Below are positions 34,660-46,030 of a DNA stretch of 64,000 bases, piece by piece. Below the pieces are notes generated by a model. That model saw nothing but the letters and a program-made list of their open reading frames with translations. It ran no database searches and had not been told where the DNA came from. The position numbers and the translations under genes are program-made. Each line of letters starts with the position of its first letter. Positions within the stretch are counted from its first letter, which is position 1. Origin of the DNA: Monodelphis domestica (Eukaryota > Chordata > Mammalia > Didelphimorphia > Didelphidae); assembly GCF_027887165.1 (NCBI RefSeq), contig NC_077227.1, positions 442,139,895 to 442,203,894 on the forward strand, given 5' to 3'.

Positions 34660-35736
34660 TCAATCAGTCTCAGCAGAAGATGCTTTCTTCACATGTGAGC
34701 AGTGAATCCAAGAGTCTCTTTCTCCAATCTTTATAGATGTTGGAGTAGTTAATAATATTTGGAATGGTCCTTCCCATGAAGGTTCAGTTGCTCCAGTTCG
34801 CTTGAAATTCTTGATATAAACTTTATCTCCTGGGTTCAGGTCATGCAGAGAAAAGTCTAATGGTCCAGCTTGTACTGCAGCTCCGGATTCATGAAGTTCA
34901 CGTAGTTTGTGCTGTAACTCCTGTATATAGGAAGCAATAGTAATATCTCCCCCTAATAGCGATGTATAAGCCGGGGAGAAAGGCTTAGCCTGTATAGGCG
35001 GATGTCCAAAAAGCATCTCAAATGGTGAAATATGTAAGTCTCCTCTAGGCCTGCTTCTAAGATAAAATAGGGCCAGAGGGAGAATTTCAGGCCATTTTAA
35101 ATGGGTCTCAGTGCATAATTTGCCAATCATAGTCTTAAGTTCTTTATTCATCCTCTCCACTTGGCCTGAGCTCTGGGGGTGATATGGAACATGGAATTTT
35201 GGAGTTATCCCCAAGCAAGAATATATTTGATTTAAGACAGAATCGGTAAAATGACTCCCTCTATCGGAGTCAATACGTGCTGGTAGGCCAAAACGAGGAA
35301 TAATTTCTTTTAAAAGTATCTTTGCAACAAAATCTGCTGTGGCTCGGGTCGTAGGAAATGCTTCCGGCCATCTGGTTAGTTGATCTACAATTACTAGACA
35401 AAATTTATAACGTCCAGCTTTTGGCATTGTAATGAAATCTATCTGTAGATGTTCAAAAGGTGTGTAAGCCAGAGGACGTCCCCCAAAGGCTTTTCCACGA
35501 TATGCATGTTGGTTATATGCCTGGCAAATAGGGCAGGCTGAACATACTTTAGAGGCTACAGTAGTTATACCAGGGGCTATCCATACTCTCTTGACAGAGT
35601 CCACGATGCCCTGGGTGCCAAAATGACCATTTTTATGAATAGATTGGCAAATTTGGTTATAGAAACTTCTAGGGAGCAGGGGTTTTCCTTCAGGTGACAC
35701 CCATACTCCCCTCCTATCTTTAAGGACACCATCCAA
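34660..35736 (-). CDS. ERV class I integrase reading frame, unit 1
   Basis: A 358-codon open frame encodes a gammaretrovirus-like integrase. The N-terminal HHCC zinc site is visible as H34, H38 and the CSACPIC cysteines at 65-71. The catalytic D,D35E residues are D100 (QIDF), D158 (DSDRG) and E194 (GQVERMN), with exactly 35 residues between the last two. The C-terminal GPY/F-type module has GPF at 323-325. The catalytic residues are all present. The frame has no ATG at its beginning (the first codon is TTG) and runs in from U3-derived sequence at the deletion junction. The rest of pol is missing, so a normal Gag-Pol product cannot be made. The frame is antisense to GPT2. Confidence 0.85.
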   Translation of the reverse strand: MDGVLKDRRGVWVSPEGKPLLPRSFYNQICQSIHKNGHFGTQGIVDSVKRVWIAPGITTVASKVCSACPICQAYNQHAYRGKAFGGRPLAYTPFEHLQIDFITMPKAGRYKFCLVIVDQLTRWPEAFPTTRATADFVAKILLKEIIPRFGLPARIDSDRGSHFTDSVLNQIYSCLGITPKFHVPYHPQSSGQVERMNKELKTMIGKLCTETHLKWPEILPLALFYLRSRPRGDLHISPFEMLFGHPPIQAKPFSPAYTSLLGGDITIASYIQELQHKLRELHESGAAVQAGPLDFSLHDLNPGDKVYIKNFKRTGATEPSWEGPFQILLTTPTSIKIGERDSWIHCSHVKKASSAETD

Positions 35737-36271
35737 GTTGCCTCCCCTCAGTCCTCACATCTACCAATCACTCTTCATCAATTTCCCTGTCAATGGAAGG
35801 CTCTCGCCAGGACCGCCCAGAGGTTTCTGGCTTTTGCACATGTCTGTTGAAGGTCATATTTTCAAATGATTAAATCTATACTCCTTTGCTACAGCCCTTT
35901 CTAAATCCTGTTAACTTGAGTATGGTAGAGATTGGAATAATTAAATTTTGATCTAGGCTGCAGCCCTTACTCAATCCTATTAGGACTGAATAGGGTGGAG
36001 ATTTATTCCAAGTATCTCCATTGTATCAATTCTAAATCAATCAAGACTCAAAGAAATTCCTGTTCTATGCTTAAGCATAGGTCAAAGTCCTTTCCATTGT
36101 TCAGCAAAGGGTTTCTGTCCTAAAGTAATCTTAAGAAGGGAAGAGAAGGAACCTCCCATGCCAATGGAGTTCCCATTCCAATAGACTATCAGTAAGAAAT
36201 TTTCCAAGTATGAAATATCCCAATGGTGAAATTTTCAACAATTATAAGTCTAAGGAAATTTGAGGTTTACA
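35709..36271 (-). repeat. Middle, truncated LTR (U3 part only)
   Basis: It matches the U3 half of the full LTR from the TGTAAAC start down to the ccctcct/atcttt breakpoint, where it fuses to integrase sequence. TATA box, R and U5 are absent, so it cannot act as a normal 5' LTR. It carries the GGAAGG variant shared with the right copy. Confidence 0.85.
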
Positions 36272-37645
36272 ATCCCCCCTGATGATCATTGGGAGACTAG
36301 TCTCCCCATTGATCATTTAACATAATCATTTTGTAGTTCTAAATTCACTTCTAACTAAAGATATACACAATATTCAATTTTCTAAGAGAAATTAGAATAG
36401 TGAGAGAGGAAATAGAAAAGAAAAGAAAGCAAAACCAATGTTTGCTAGGCGCATTGACAGAAAGCCAAATTAGGGGCAGTCCCTTTTGGCATAAATGTTA
36501 CAATAAATGTTCAATCAAAAGTTCATTCCAATCAATCACATCCAAAGTTCATTCTTGATCTTCTTGATGAAGTGTAGGTTTTTGGCATCTTTCTGCAACA
36601 GTTCATTCTCTGGATATAAAAGTTTCAAGCTTCTTTCTTGAAGATCTTTTCTCGAACAAAATCAAAATCTTTGAAAATTTTTTATAACAGTAAAATCTTA
36701 AACAAAAGTCTTGGATTTTTATAAAAATAAAATCTCAAACAAAAAAAATTCAAAAATTCTTAGATTTTAAATTAAAATACAATCCCCCCTGAAGTAAGTA
36801 TTTAAAAAAAAATATCAAGTTTAGCTCAGAATGCAATGTTCAGTTATGGGGGTGTATGTGTCAATTATCAAAAGAATAGAAAAATAATCAAAAACATAAG
36901 AAAAATTCAAAATAGGCTTTGTATAGGTCCAGTTTAAAGTAATTTCTATCCCACAAGTATGTAGGACAGAATACAGTAATATTTCACTTAGCCATTTGTA
37001 GCCAAGACTACAGGAAGTTGCCATAATATAAGAAGGAAAGAATTAGAATTCTATTTTGATGGGGAAATGTCATTCCCTTGTCTGATTTTTTTTTTTCAGA
37101 GATATAGGGAGCCAGCATGATAGTCAAGCTTTGTACTTGTTTGAGTACTTCAAAAGGAGTGTAGATACAAGGAAGTCCTACGACTTAAACATAAGTTAAG
37201 CGTCGCAACCTTGAGTCTCACTTTAATATTTCATGTGTGCTCTATTGGCACTATTCAGGTTTAGTCTGTGCTCCTTGTTTTTATCCCTTTTCCTGGAATC
37301 AGACACAAACATTAATCACAGTCCTATAATATTTTATCAATAAATGGCAGGTTCCCATAGTTTAAAGCTTTTAGGCATATATTGATATTATAGCAAGAGT
37401 ATATATATTAACTTGTATTACTGCAGGGAAAAAATATTAATATTAATTATGTGTACCTTCAGTACAAAAATGAGAAAAAATCAAATATTCTGATCAAAAA
37501 ATAAAAGAAAAGAAATAAGAAAAAATAAGAAAAAAATCAGTAATTCAATATATTCTTGAAAAAAAACCAGCATCCATTTGTCTATGGATTATTATCTCCA
37601 ATTCATATGATAAGATAGAGTCACAATTCATATGATAGGATAGAG

Positions 37646-38722
37646 TCAATCAGTCTCAGCAGAAGATGCTTTCTTCACATGTGAGCAGTGAATCCAAGAG
37701 TCTCTTTCTCCAATCTTTATAGATGTTGGAGTAGTTAATAATATTTGGAATGGTCCTTCCCATGAAGGTTCAGTTGCTCCAGTTCGCTTGAAATTCTTGA
37801 TATAAACTTTATCTCCTGGGTTCAGGTCATGCAGAGAAAAGTCTAATGGTCCAGCTTGTACTGCAGCTCCGGATTCATGAAGTTCACGTAGTTTGTGCTG
37901 TAACTCCTGTATATAGGAAGCAATAGTAATATCTCCCCCTAATAGCGATGTATAAGCCGGGGAGAAAGGCTTAGCCTGTATAGGCGGATGTCCAAAAAGC
38001 ATCTCAAATGGTGAAATATGTAAGTCTCCTCTAGGCCTGCTTCTAAGATAAAATAGGGCCAGAGGGAGAATTTCAGGCCATTTTAAATGGGTCTCAGTGC
38101 ATAATTTGCCAATCATAGTCTTAAGTTCTTTATTCATCCTCTCCACTTGGCCTGAGCTCTGGGGGTGATATGGAACATGGAATTTTGGAGTTATCCCCAA
38201 GCAAGAATATATTTGATTTAAGACAGAATCGGTAAAATGACTCCCTCTATCGGAGTCAATACGTGCTGGTAGGCCAAAACGAGGAATAATTTCTTTTAAA
38301 AGTATCTTTGCAACAAAATCTGCTGTGGCTCGGGTCGTAGGAAATGCTTCCGGCCATCTGGTTAGTTGATCTACAATTACTAGACAAAATTTATAACGTC
38401 CAGCTTTTGGCATTGTAATGAAATCTATCTGTAGATGTTCAAAAGGTGTGTAAGCCAGAGGACGTCCCCCAAAGGCTTTTCCACGATATGCATGTTGGTT
38501 ATATGCCTGGCAAATAGGGCAGGCTGAACATACTTTAGAGGCTACAGTAGTTATACCAGGGGCTATCCATACTCTCTTGACAGAGTCCACGATGCCCTGG
38601 GTGCCAAAATGACCATTTTTATGAATAGATTGGCAAATTTGGTTATAGAAACTTCTAGGGAGCAGGGGTTTTCCTTCAGGTGACACCCATACTCCCCTCC
38701 TATCTTTAAGGACACCATCCAA
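37646..38722 (-). CDS. ERV class I integrase reading frame, unit 2 (identical copy)
   Basis: This is a second copy of the 358-codon integrase frame, 2986 bp downstream on the + strand, with an identical translation. It has the same HHCC, D,D35E and GPF residues and the same U3-to-integrase junction at its start. Identity at the protein level means the duplication is recent or that the copies are being homogenised. An assembly artefact is the other possibility. Confidence 0.85.
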   Translation of the reverse strand: MDGVLKDRRGVWVSPEGKPLLPRSFYNQICQSIHKNGHFGTQGIVDSVKRVWIAPGITTVASKVCSACPICQAYNQHAYRGKAFGGRPLAYTPFEHLQIDFITMPKAGRYKFCLVIVDQLTRWPEAFPTTRATADFVAKILLKEIIPRFGLPARIDSDRGSHFTDSVLNQIYSCLGITPKFHVPYHPQSSGQVERMNKELKTMIGKLCTETHLKWPEILPLALFYLRSRPRGDLHISPFEMLFGHPPIQAKPFSPAYTSLLGGDITIASYIQELQHKLRELHESGAAVQAGPLDFSLHDLNPGDKVYIKNFKRTGATEPSWEGPFQILLTTPTSIKIGERDSWIHCSHVKKASSAETD

Positions 38723-39257
38723 GTTGCCTCCCCTCAGTCCTCACATCTACCAATCACTCTTCATCAATTTCCCTGTCAATGGAAGGCTCTCGCCAGGACC
38801 GCCCAGAGGTTTCTGGCTTTTGCACATGTCTGTTGAAGGTCATATTTTCAAATGATTAAATCTATACTCCTTTGCTACAGCCCTTTCTAAATCCTGTTAA
38901 CTTGAGTATGGTAGAGATTGGAATAATTAAATTTTGATCTAGGCTGCAGCCCTTACTCAATCCTATTAGGACTGAATAGGGTGGAGATTTATTCCAAGTA
39001 TCTCCATTGTATCAATTCTAAATCAATCAAGACTCAAAGAAATTCCTGTTCTATGCTTAAGCATAGGTCAAAGTCCTTTCCATTGTTCAGCAAAGGGTTT
39101 CTGTCCTAAAGTAATCTTAAGAAGGGAAGAGAAGGAACCTCCCATGCCAATGGAGTTCCCATTCCAATAGACTATCAGTAAGAAATTTTCCAAGTATGAA
39201 ATATCCCAATGGTGAAATTTTCAACAATTATAAGTCTAAGGAAATTTGAGGTTTACA
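38695..39257 (-). repeat. Right, truncated LTR (original 5' LTR remnant)
   Basis: This U3 fragment of about 560 bp ends at 39257 with ...TTTACA and is followed by the GTTG target duplication, so it is the outer end of the insertion. It is joined to integrase at the same breakpoint as the middle copy. It has lost TATA, R, U5 and the primer-binding site. Confidence 0.85.
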
Positions 39258-39261
39258 GTTG
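39258..39261. repeat. Right target-site duplication of the provirus (GTTG)
   Basis: This partners the GTTG at 32321-32324 and marks the return to pre-integration intron sequence. Confidence 0.85.
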
Positions 39262-39544
39262 GTCCTGTCTTTGACAAATATGATTTCATAGGTAGGTCAC
39301 TCCCAGTGTAGAAACTTCCTCCTTGAATTTGGCAACTTCTCTGTAACTTGAATGTTGCTGAGGGACCTGAGAAATTAAATAATTTGCCAAACTAGCATTT
39401 GGCAGGGGTAGGATTTGAATCCAGGTTTCCTGACTTTCAGTCTGATGTCTTCTATCTGTATGGCATACTGGGCTCTGGTCTGGGCTCTGCCAACAACTGA
39501 CTATCACTGCGTCACCTTCTGCAATTCACATAGTTTCTGTGGGC

Positions 39545-39745
39545 CTCAGTTTCCTAGTATCATAAATTTAGAATAGAAAGGGTCCTCAGAAGCCATCTAG
39601 TCCAATCTTCTCAGTTTACATACAGAGGAGGAAACAGGTCCAAAGAAATTGTTTCTCATACCAGTGGCTAATAGTAGACCCAGGATTTGAATGTAGCTTC
39701 TCTAATGCCAAATACAGCACTCTTTCCACTGGACCAGGGTTTCCT
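39545..39745 (-). repeat. MIR3-like core-SINE
   Basis: Old SINE with gccatctagtccaatcttct and a 'gaggaaacaggtccaaagaa' core. Similar old copies lie at about 8410-8580, 41215-41400, 49785-50010, 51250-51425 and 52015-52205. Confidence 0.5.
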
Positions 39746-40889
39746 AACTTTTAAATCAAGGGAGTCGATTCATTGGTCTCTAATTCTCCTCTCTCATCAA
39801 GTTTCCATGAAGTGCTTAATCTGTTTAAGACAGATGGTTCTGTTCTTTTTGGAGAATTTATGGACAGATACACAATAACTTTTTACTGTAGTTTTTTTTT
39901 CCCCCCCAGGGTTTTAATCCCATCAGTTAGATTCTTCCTGATGTCCAACCAATCTTCTTGTTTTTAATTTAAATTCTTTTCCTTCCTTTCTGTCCATTTA
40001 TGAACCTGGAAATAATGGGTTATTGTTATCCTCATAAAATCTCTTCTTCATTTCCTTAAAAGCAATAATCACATTGCTGACTTCTTGTCCAGACTCAAAT
40101 AGTCTCAGTTCTTTAACTTGTCTATTAACTCTATTTGCCATTATTTTTAATAATCTTTGTTGCTCTCTTTAGAGACAGCTCCAGTTTCTCTGAATCTGTT
40201 TTAAATTGTGACCAAAAGAGCCTATTGTAATGAGAGGCTTTACTCTTCTTAATAGTGTTCTGTAATTGCTCATTGGAGGCAAATGATTGATGCAGAATAG
40301 CTAGCTTTCTATGGCAAGTCTCTCTAGGCTTCAGTTTTCCCCTTTGTAAAATAAGTTTACATTTGAGTAAGGTTAATCAGAAGGTTAAATGAGTTGTCCA
40401 AGGTCCCATAGGTGACAGAGTAAGTAAGGCCTTGAAGTCAGGACTTCTTGTTCCAAATCTAGCACTCTTTTCCCTGCACCCTAAAGCATATCTGTGACTT
40501 TTCATCTAAGGATGTCCTAGGAACATTAGATGTTCTCTTACTAATCAGAGAACTTTGTACTGCTATCCAGATTTGAGTTCTTTGCAAACACCTTACAGAA
40601 GACAGTTTCTCTGTTCTTTGAGACTTGACTTTGGCATCTAACTTGGACATAGAAAGCTGATTCCCTTTTTTTTTTCCAGAAAGTTAACTAGAGAAGAATG
40701 TGTCCAGAGGCCCTAGAGCCCTGAGACTGCCCTTTCTGATAGAGATGAGAAAAAGGTCCATGGATTGAACTTTGTCTGAAAGAGAGACTATAAGAAAAAG
40801 AGAGAGGATGAAAGAAAAGTTAACTGAATCTAAATATGGATCATGGAAGCTAATAGTCATTGTAGCTACCCTCAGTGCACTTGTGCTGT
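39746..40889. other. Intron 1 sequence, nothing recognised
   Basis: Probably old, unrecognisable repeats; no exon signals supported. Confidence 0.5.
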
Positions 40890-41810
40890 TACTTTATGCC
40901 AGGCTTCATTTCTTCCCCCAGAATTAATGTAAAAGATGCCTAATAATTTTCCTTGCTACTAGCCTTATACCCCTCTAAATCATCTTCTAAATCAGTATCA
41001 AAGTAATTTTCCTAAGGCAGGGCCAGAAAGAAGGCTTCTGACCATGTCGCTCCCCTGCTCAAAGGCCTTCAGTAAACCTTTGTTGCATATAGGAATAAAA
41101 TTCAAACTTTCCAGCTTAATTTTAAAGCTTCTCCACAATGTCTTCAACCTACCTCACTATGCTTCTTTCATATTACTGCTACCCTCTCTAATTTCCAGCC
41201 GAACTGGCCCGTTATAGTCACAAATTTAAGAATTCGAACGGACCTTGGAATGTATCTAATCTAACCTTTCCAATTTGCAATTGAGGAAACTAAGACCCTG
41301 AGAAATAAACTGATTCATCCAAAGACAAGAGAAGTTGGAGAACAGGTATTTCAGCCCTAGTCCTCTGACTACAATTCCAGCAACCTTTCCACAGCATCAT
41401 GTTTTGTTTTTTTAAGCTGTTACCCAGACTTGATATTACATTTACTCCTTCCACAGATTCACATAAATTCCCTTCTCCTCTTTCCCCTCCTACCCAGCAC
41501 AGAGTGGGCTGCCTCCTCCTTTTCACCTCTGATCTATCTTCAACAATTGTTCACTTGCTGTCTTCCATGATCATTCCCCAACCAGACCCTCGGCTGTCAG
41601 TATTCTCTCTTATCACAATCTTGCATTTAATTATTTGGCTTTCATTGGATATATTCTCTTGCCTGCTCTTCCTCTCCCAAGAATATAAGCATCTTGAGAG
41701 CTAGGATGCCTTTATTTTAACATTTATATATGTAGTATCTAGCTCATTGTTTTTTGTACCATAACAGGCATTCAGTAAATGTTTGTTGAATTTGAATTGA
41801 ACAATATTCT
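40890..41810 (+). mobile_element. L2 LINE 3' region
   Basis: The sequence has L2-like blocks (ctcccctgctcaaaggcctt, ttctccacaatgtcttcaac) and ends near 41800 with 'ggcattcagtaaatgtttgt'. A MIR3-like segment (41215-41400) lies inside. No open frame of note. Confidence 0.55.
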
Positions 41811-44417
41811 GCCTTTAGTGGGTACTCAATAACTGTTGAATTGATTCCTACAATGGATCTCTTCTCCCTGATGTGGTGGGGGCTTTTTTGGCCATCTTAA
41901 AGTATTTTCACCCCGAATAGATGAGTACTGGGAGCACTGTGTATATTAATTCTTATTAAACAGGAATTTCAAAATACAAATAGAATAAATGTTGTGAGGT
42001 ATTTTCTCCTTGCAAAGCTAGACAGTGGGGACAATATAGAGTTTAGGTAAGACATTTCTCCCTTGAGTATGTTTATTCAAAGTCACTAGGCATTTATTGA
42101 GCTCCTATATTATACACCACAAGTCTGGGATATTCCAAGATATACTCTATTAAGTATATTAGAGAGTTAAAAAAACAAAGTGCTTTGTGAGAACTAAGAG
42201 AAAGCCACCAACCTGGGCTTTTCTCCTTCTTATCTCATTTTTTGTTCAGTGTTTATCTAGCCCATGTTGTTTCAAAGGTCCTTAAAACTAAGACTGGCAT
42301 GTAAGTGATATGCCAGGGAGATGAGGAGGATTAAATGTTTTTGTGAGATTTTCCTCTTCTTAGAGAAACCTGAAATTTGGACCTTCTGAAAAATAAAGAC
42401 CAAATCTGGTTTTAGGCATTGAGTTCTGAAAGGAAAATTGTGAGCCCTGCTGGAGGCCTTTCCAGTCCATCCCCCTCTAGGGACTTTCTTCTGAAATTGT
42501 TGTTTTTGCTGTTCAGTTGTATCATGACCCCATTAGGGATTTTCTTGGACCTTGTTTACTGTTTTCAAAAACTGTTTGACAAGTGATTTTGCCATTAACT
42601 TGCTATGTGAAATTTGGACAGCTACTTAAGGTCTGGACCTTGATTTCTTCATCTATAAATTGAAGATGGCAATACCTACCTTCTGACCCCTGAGTCATGG
42701 TTGGGAAGTTAACATGACACCATGTATTTGAAGAGGCTTAGCAAAGCAGAAATCCATCTAGAAATGCAAAGAGTCATTTATCTTAGTTCATGTTGGACTT
42801 CCCTTTCTCTTGGACAACGAGGATTCCTTGTAGGAGAGACCTAGTTAAAGGCATTACATACATATCATGGCTTCCCCTTAATGTTGAAGATCACTGCTTC
42901 TCAGTCTTTGCTCCCAGCTATCCTTTTTCTTCACCCCCATTCAATCTGAGGCAAAGTGGGCTGACCCACTGGAGCTCCTGGTAGGCTGCTGATGCAGCAG
43001 TTCCTTGAAAACTGTCTGCTTGCTTCTTGTTGATCAGATGTACATGTATATTTTCAGTTCCTCTTGCTCCCTCACTGGCCTTTCTGTCCTAAATTAACCC
43101 TTCCTGCAGGCCCCCCTCTTCCCTTAAGTTCTGGTACTTAGGAAGTTTGAAAAGGATATAGAAATAAAAGAATTGGTTCCCAGTTATATGTAATGCCTTG
43201 TAGTTAATAAAGCTTTTTCTTTATGGCAGTTCTAGAAATCTGGGCCACTGGTCTTTTTGACCAGTCCCTTCTCCTGAAGAAACAGCTGCTACTTACTTAA
43301 AATTTTTTTTCCCCCAATTACATGTAAAACCCATTTTTAACATTCCTGTTTTTTAAAGCTTTAAGTTCCAAATCCTCTTCCATTCCTCCCTCTTCCCCAA
43401 GACTGTAAGCTGCTACTTACAAAGCACCATTCTTGCAACAACCCCATAAGGTAGGTAGTACAGGCTTATGACCTTTTTATAGAGGAGAATATTAAAGCTC
43501 ATAGAGTTAAACCACTCAGGGTTATACAGCTAGTAAGTGTTGAAGCCAGGACTCAGACCCAGGTCTTTGACTCCTTCTTCTGGCATTCTTTCTACAATCT
43601 TAAGCTATGGGTACAGATGTCACTCTTTTGGGAGCAACTGGGCCTTTGGTGGCCAGACCCATCAAGGCTTCTCAGCTGGCACTGACAGAATACCTCAGCA
43701 ACTGGCCAGTTTGAGCAGTCTTCCCCTGGAGACAGGGAGCTGCTAGAGTTTGGTGTATACTAGGCAATTAGACACTTGGAACCCTGATCTATAATCTCTT
43801 CTTAATAACCTGGTCAGGCTATTTCTGGCTTCTGGCTTCCTGGAAAGGGGTGGGTGGAGGACTTATATAATCCAAAGCCTTATTTCTTCCCCTTGGTTTC
43901 AATTGTTGATGTTGAGTCTTACTCCCTAAGTTTCTGCTGTCCTTCTGGGCTGCATATGTACCCTTGAGCCTGACTGCCATTTTTCTCATTGTGATGAAGT
44001 TTTGTGAATGAAACCTGGTTTCCTTTGGAAGCAATTGTTGATTGGAAGTTCTAAGGGCCTGGGCTCTTGGGGTGGGGGGGATTTATGAGGTTTCTCTTAC
44101 ACTGAATCTTGGGTTTCTGCAGGAGCCTCAGATGAGCTTTTTGCATTTCCCAGTCTGTGATCCTTTGGGTCAGGAGCAAAGGGCTTTGGCACCAAGGCCT
44201 TTGTGTAGTTGGGAGTCAAGGGGGCAGGGGGAGAGAAAGAGAAGAGAGAAGACAGAGTCAGTCAGAGAGATGGCGACAGAGAGAGGAACCTGTTCCTCTT
44301 AGTATCCTCTAAGTAAGGCGAGTTCCTTCTTAGTATCTTGTGGATTCAGCTCCACTATCTCATGGGCTGTCTGCCCTGATCCAAATGTTCTTTGTTCACT
44401 GTGAGCAGCAACATCAG
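41811..44417. other. Intron 1 sequence, little recognised
   Basis: It has a MAR1-type fragment at 42498-42565 and a MIR3-like segment at 43420-43590. The rest is unassigned. Confidence 0.5.
42498..42565 (-). mobile_element. MAR1-type SINE fragment
   Basis: Only the end segment (gctgttcagttgtatcatga, ttagggattttcttgg) remains. Confidence 0.5.
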
Positions 44418-44985
44418 TGATCAGTCAACAAACATTTAATGTGTTCCTATCATATGTCTAGCACTCTGCTAGGCCTTGGGGGTACAAAAACAAAAATGAA
44501 AGCCATCCCTGGCCTCTAGGAAGTTAGAGCAGACAACATGTATACCTGTAAGCACATATAACATATATATGAGGTTGGTAGAATTAGTAACTGGTAGGAG
44601 GTGGGAATCAAGAAATTCATGCAAGAGATAAATTTTAAGCTGAGCTTTAAAGGAAATTAGAGGTTTTAAGAGGTAGGGATAAGGAGGAGTACATTCTAGG
44701 AGTTAGGGTCAGTCATTACAAAGGCCCCAAGATGGGAGGTGAGTATTGTTTGAAAAGAACAGTAAGAAGGCCAGAAGGGAAATTACGGGTAACAAGCTGG
44801 AAAGGTAGTTTAAAGCCAAGTTGTAAAGGGCATCAAATCCCAAACAGCAGTACATATTTGAATCTAGAGATAATGGGGAGCCATGGGAATTTATTGACCT
44901 GGAAGAAGCATAGTCAGGCTTGTGCTTTAGGAGGAGCCTCTGTGTGCAGGATGGATTGGAGAGGGATGAACCTGGTAATAGTAAT
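44418..44985 (-). mobile_element. L2/CR1-clade LINE fragment
   Basis: It matches the same body as the L2 at 47.8-49.8 kb: 3' end at the left (tctagcactctgctaggcct) and RT-proximal sequence at the right (caggatggattggagaggga). Antisense orientation; no intact frame. Confidence 0.6.
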
Positions 44986-45539
44986 AGTAATAATAACAAT
45001 AACCCCTTGTTTCAGTGTAGCACTTTGCATTTGTCAGAGCTCATTTACATCCATTAACTCCTGTGCTCTTGGCAAACAACCTTGTGGTAAAGTATGGAGT
45101 ACAGAGACTTATCAACCCCACTTGGCAGAAAAGGAACCTTAAGCACCAGGATTTAGAAAACTTCTTCAGGATCTTTAATAGCTTGTGAAAGATAAAACTG
45201 TATTAAGAACTTTTGTTTTTACCCTGCCTAAATTGCTTTTTTTTAAACATTTAGCAATCACTATCACTAACAAAAAACACTTAACTAAACAAATGCATTA
45301 AAAAATTGTGTAAAGCTACAAACTTCACATTGTTTGCAATTTGTAAATTATATATGTGTGGTAATATAAACACCTGCTTTTGAGTACCCTTTGGATGTTT
45401 TACTTGGACACTTTTTTCTCCTGGTTTTGTGGCAATTTTTTAAAATGTAGTCATGGTATGTATGATTCTCATTCTCTTTTTGCCTCTTCATATAGTTTTC
45501 ATTTCCTAAATTTCTCCCTGAATAATGTTCTCATTCTCT

Positions 45540-45625
45540 GTCTCTTGCTCTCTCTCTTTCTTGTTCTTTCTCGCTCATTCTCTCTCTTTCTATCTCTCTC
45601 TCTCATTCTCTTTCTCTCTCTCCTT
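45540..45625. repeat. (TC)n-rich low-complexity tract
   Basis: Imperfect CT dinucleotides. Confidence 0.8.
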
Positions 45626-45805
45626 TCCTTGCTGACTGCTATTGAATCATCTTGGTGGGGCTATGAGAGAAATGGAGACAGATATTGAGTACTCCACCCC
45701 TACCCCCCTACCCTGATAGGGTGTTAGTTAGGAAAAGGCAGATTAGACTGGATATTGAAGGAGTAAGAGTAGGACAATGAGGTATCTTCTCAACCTGGTA
45801 AGCTT

Positions 45806-46018
45806 TTTTTTTTTTTAACCCTTACCTTCCATCTTGGAATCAATACTGTGTATTGGTTCCAAGGCAGAAGAGTGGCTAGGCAGAAGAAGGGCTAGGCAAT
45901 GGGGGTCAAGTGGCTTGCCCAGGGTCACACAGCTGGGAAGTGTCTGAGGCCAGATTTGAACCCAGGACATCCTATCTCTAGGCCTGACTCTCAATCTACT
46001 GAGCTACCCAGCTGCCCC
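45806..46018 (-). mobile_element. SINE1-type SINE with 12-bp target duplication
   Basis: CCTGGTAAGCTT occurs at 45794-45805 and 46019-46030. The antisense copy is well preserved, with a short internal duplication around aggcagaaga. Confidence 0.9.
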
Positions 46019-46030
46019 CCTGGTAAGCTT

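Larger units (their letters stand above)
32325..39257 (-). mobile_element. Rearranged, tandemly duplicated class I ERV provirus
   Basis: Read on the minus strand the order is: partial U3 (39257 to about 38700), integrase region and 3' internal sequence with polypurine tract, partial U3 again (36271 to about 35710), the same internal unit again, and a full LTR (33285-32325). The period is 2986 bp. The two units look identical in the stretches I compared, and their integrase frames are identical. Each U3-to-integrase junction uses the same breakpoint, so the LTR remainder, PBS, gag, protease and reverse transcriptase were lost before the duplication. No env reading frame remains. The element is antisense to GPT2 and lies in its first intron. 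The GTTG target duplication flanks the whole. Confidence 0.88.

Noticed and set aside
32325..39257. CRISPR-like or satellite array interpretation of the 2986-bp repeats
   Set aside because: Only two units plus partial LTRs are present, with retroviral LTR, PPT and integrase sequence and one target duplication.
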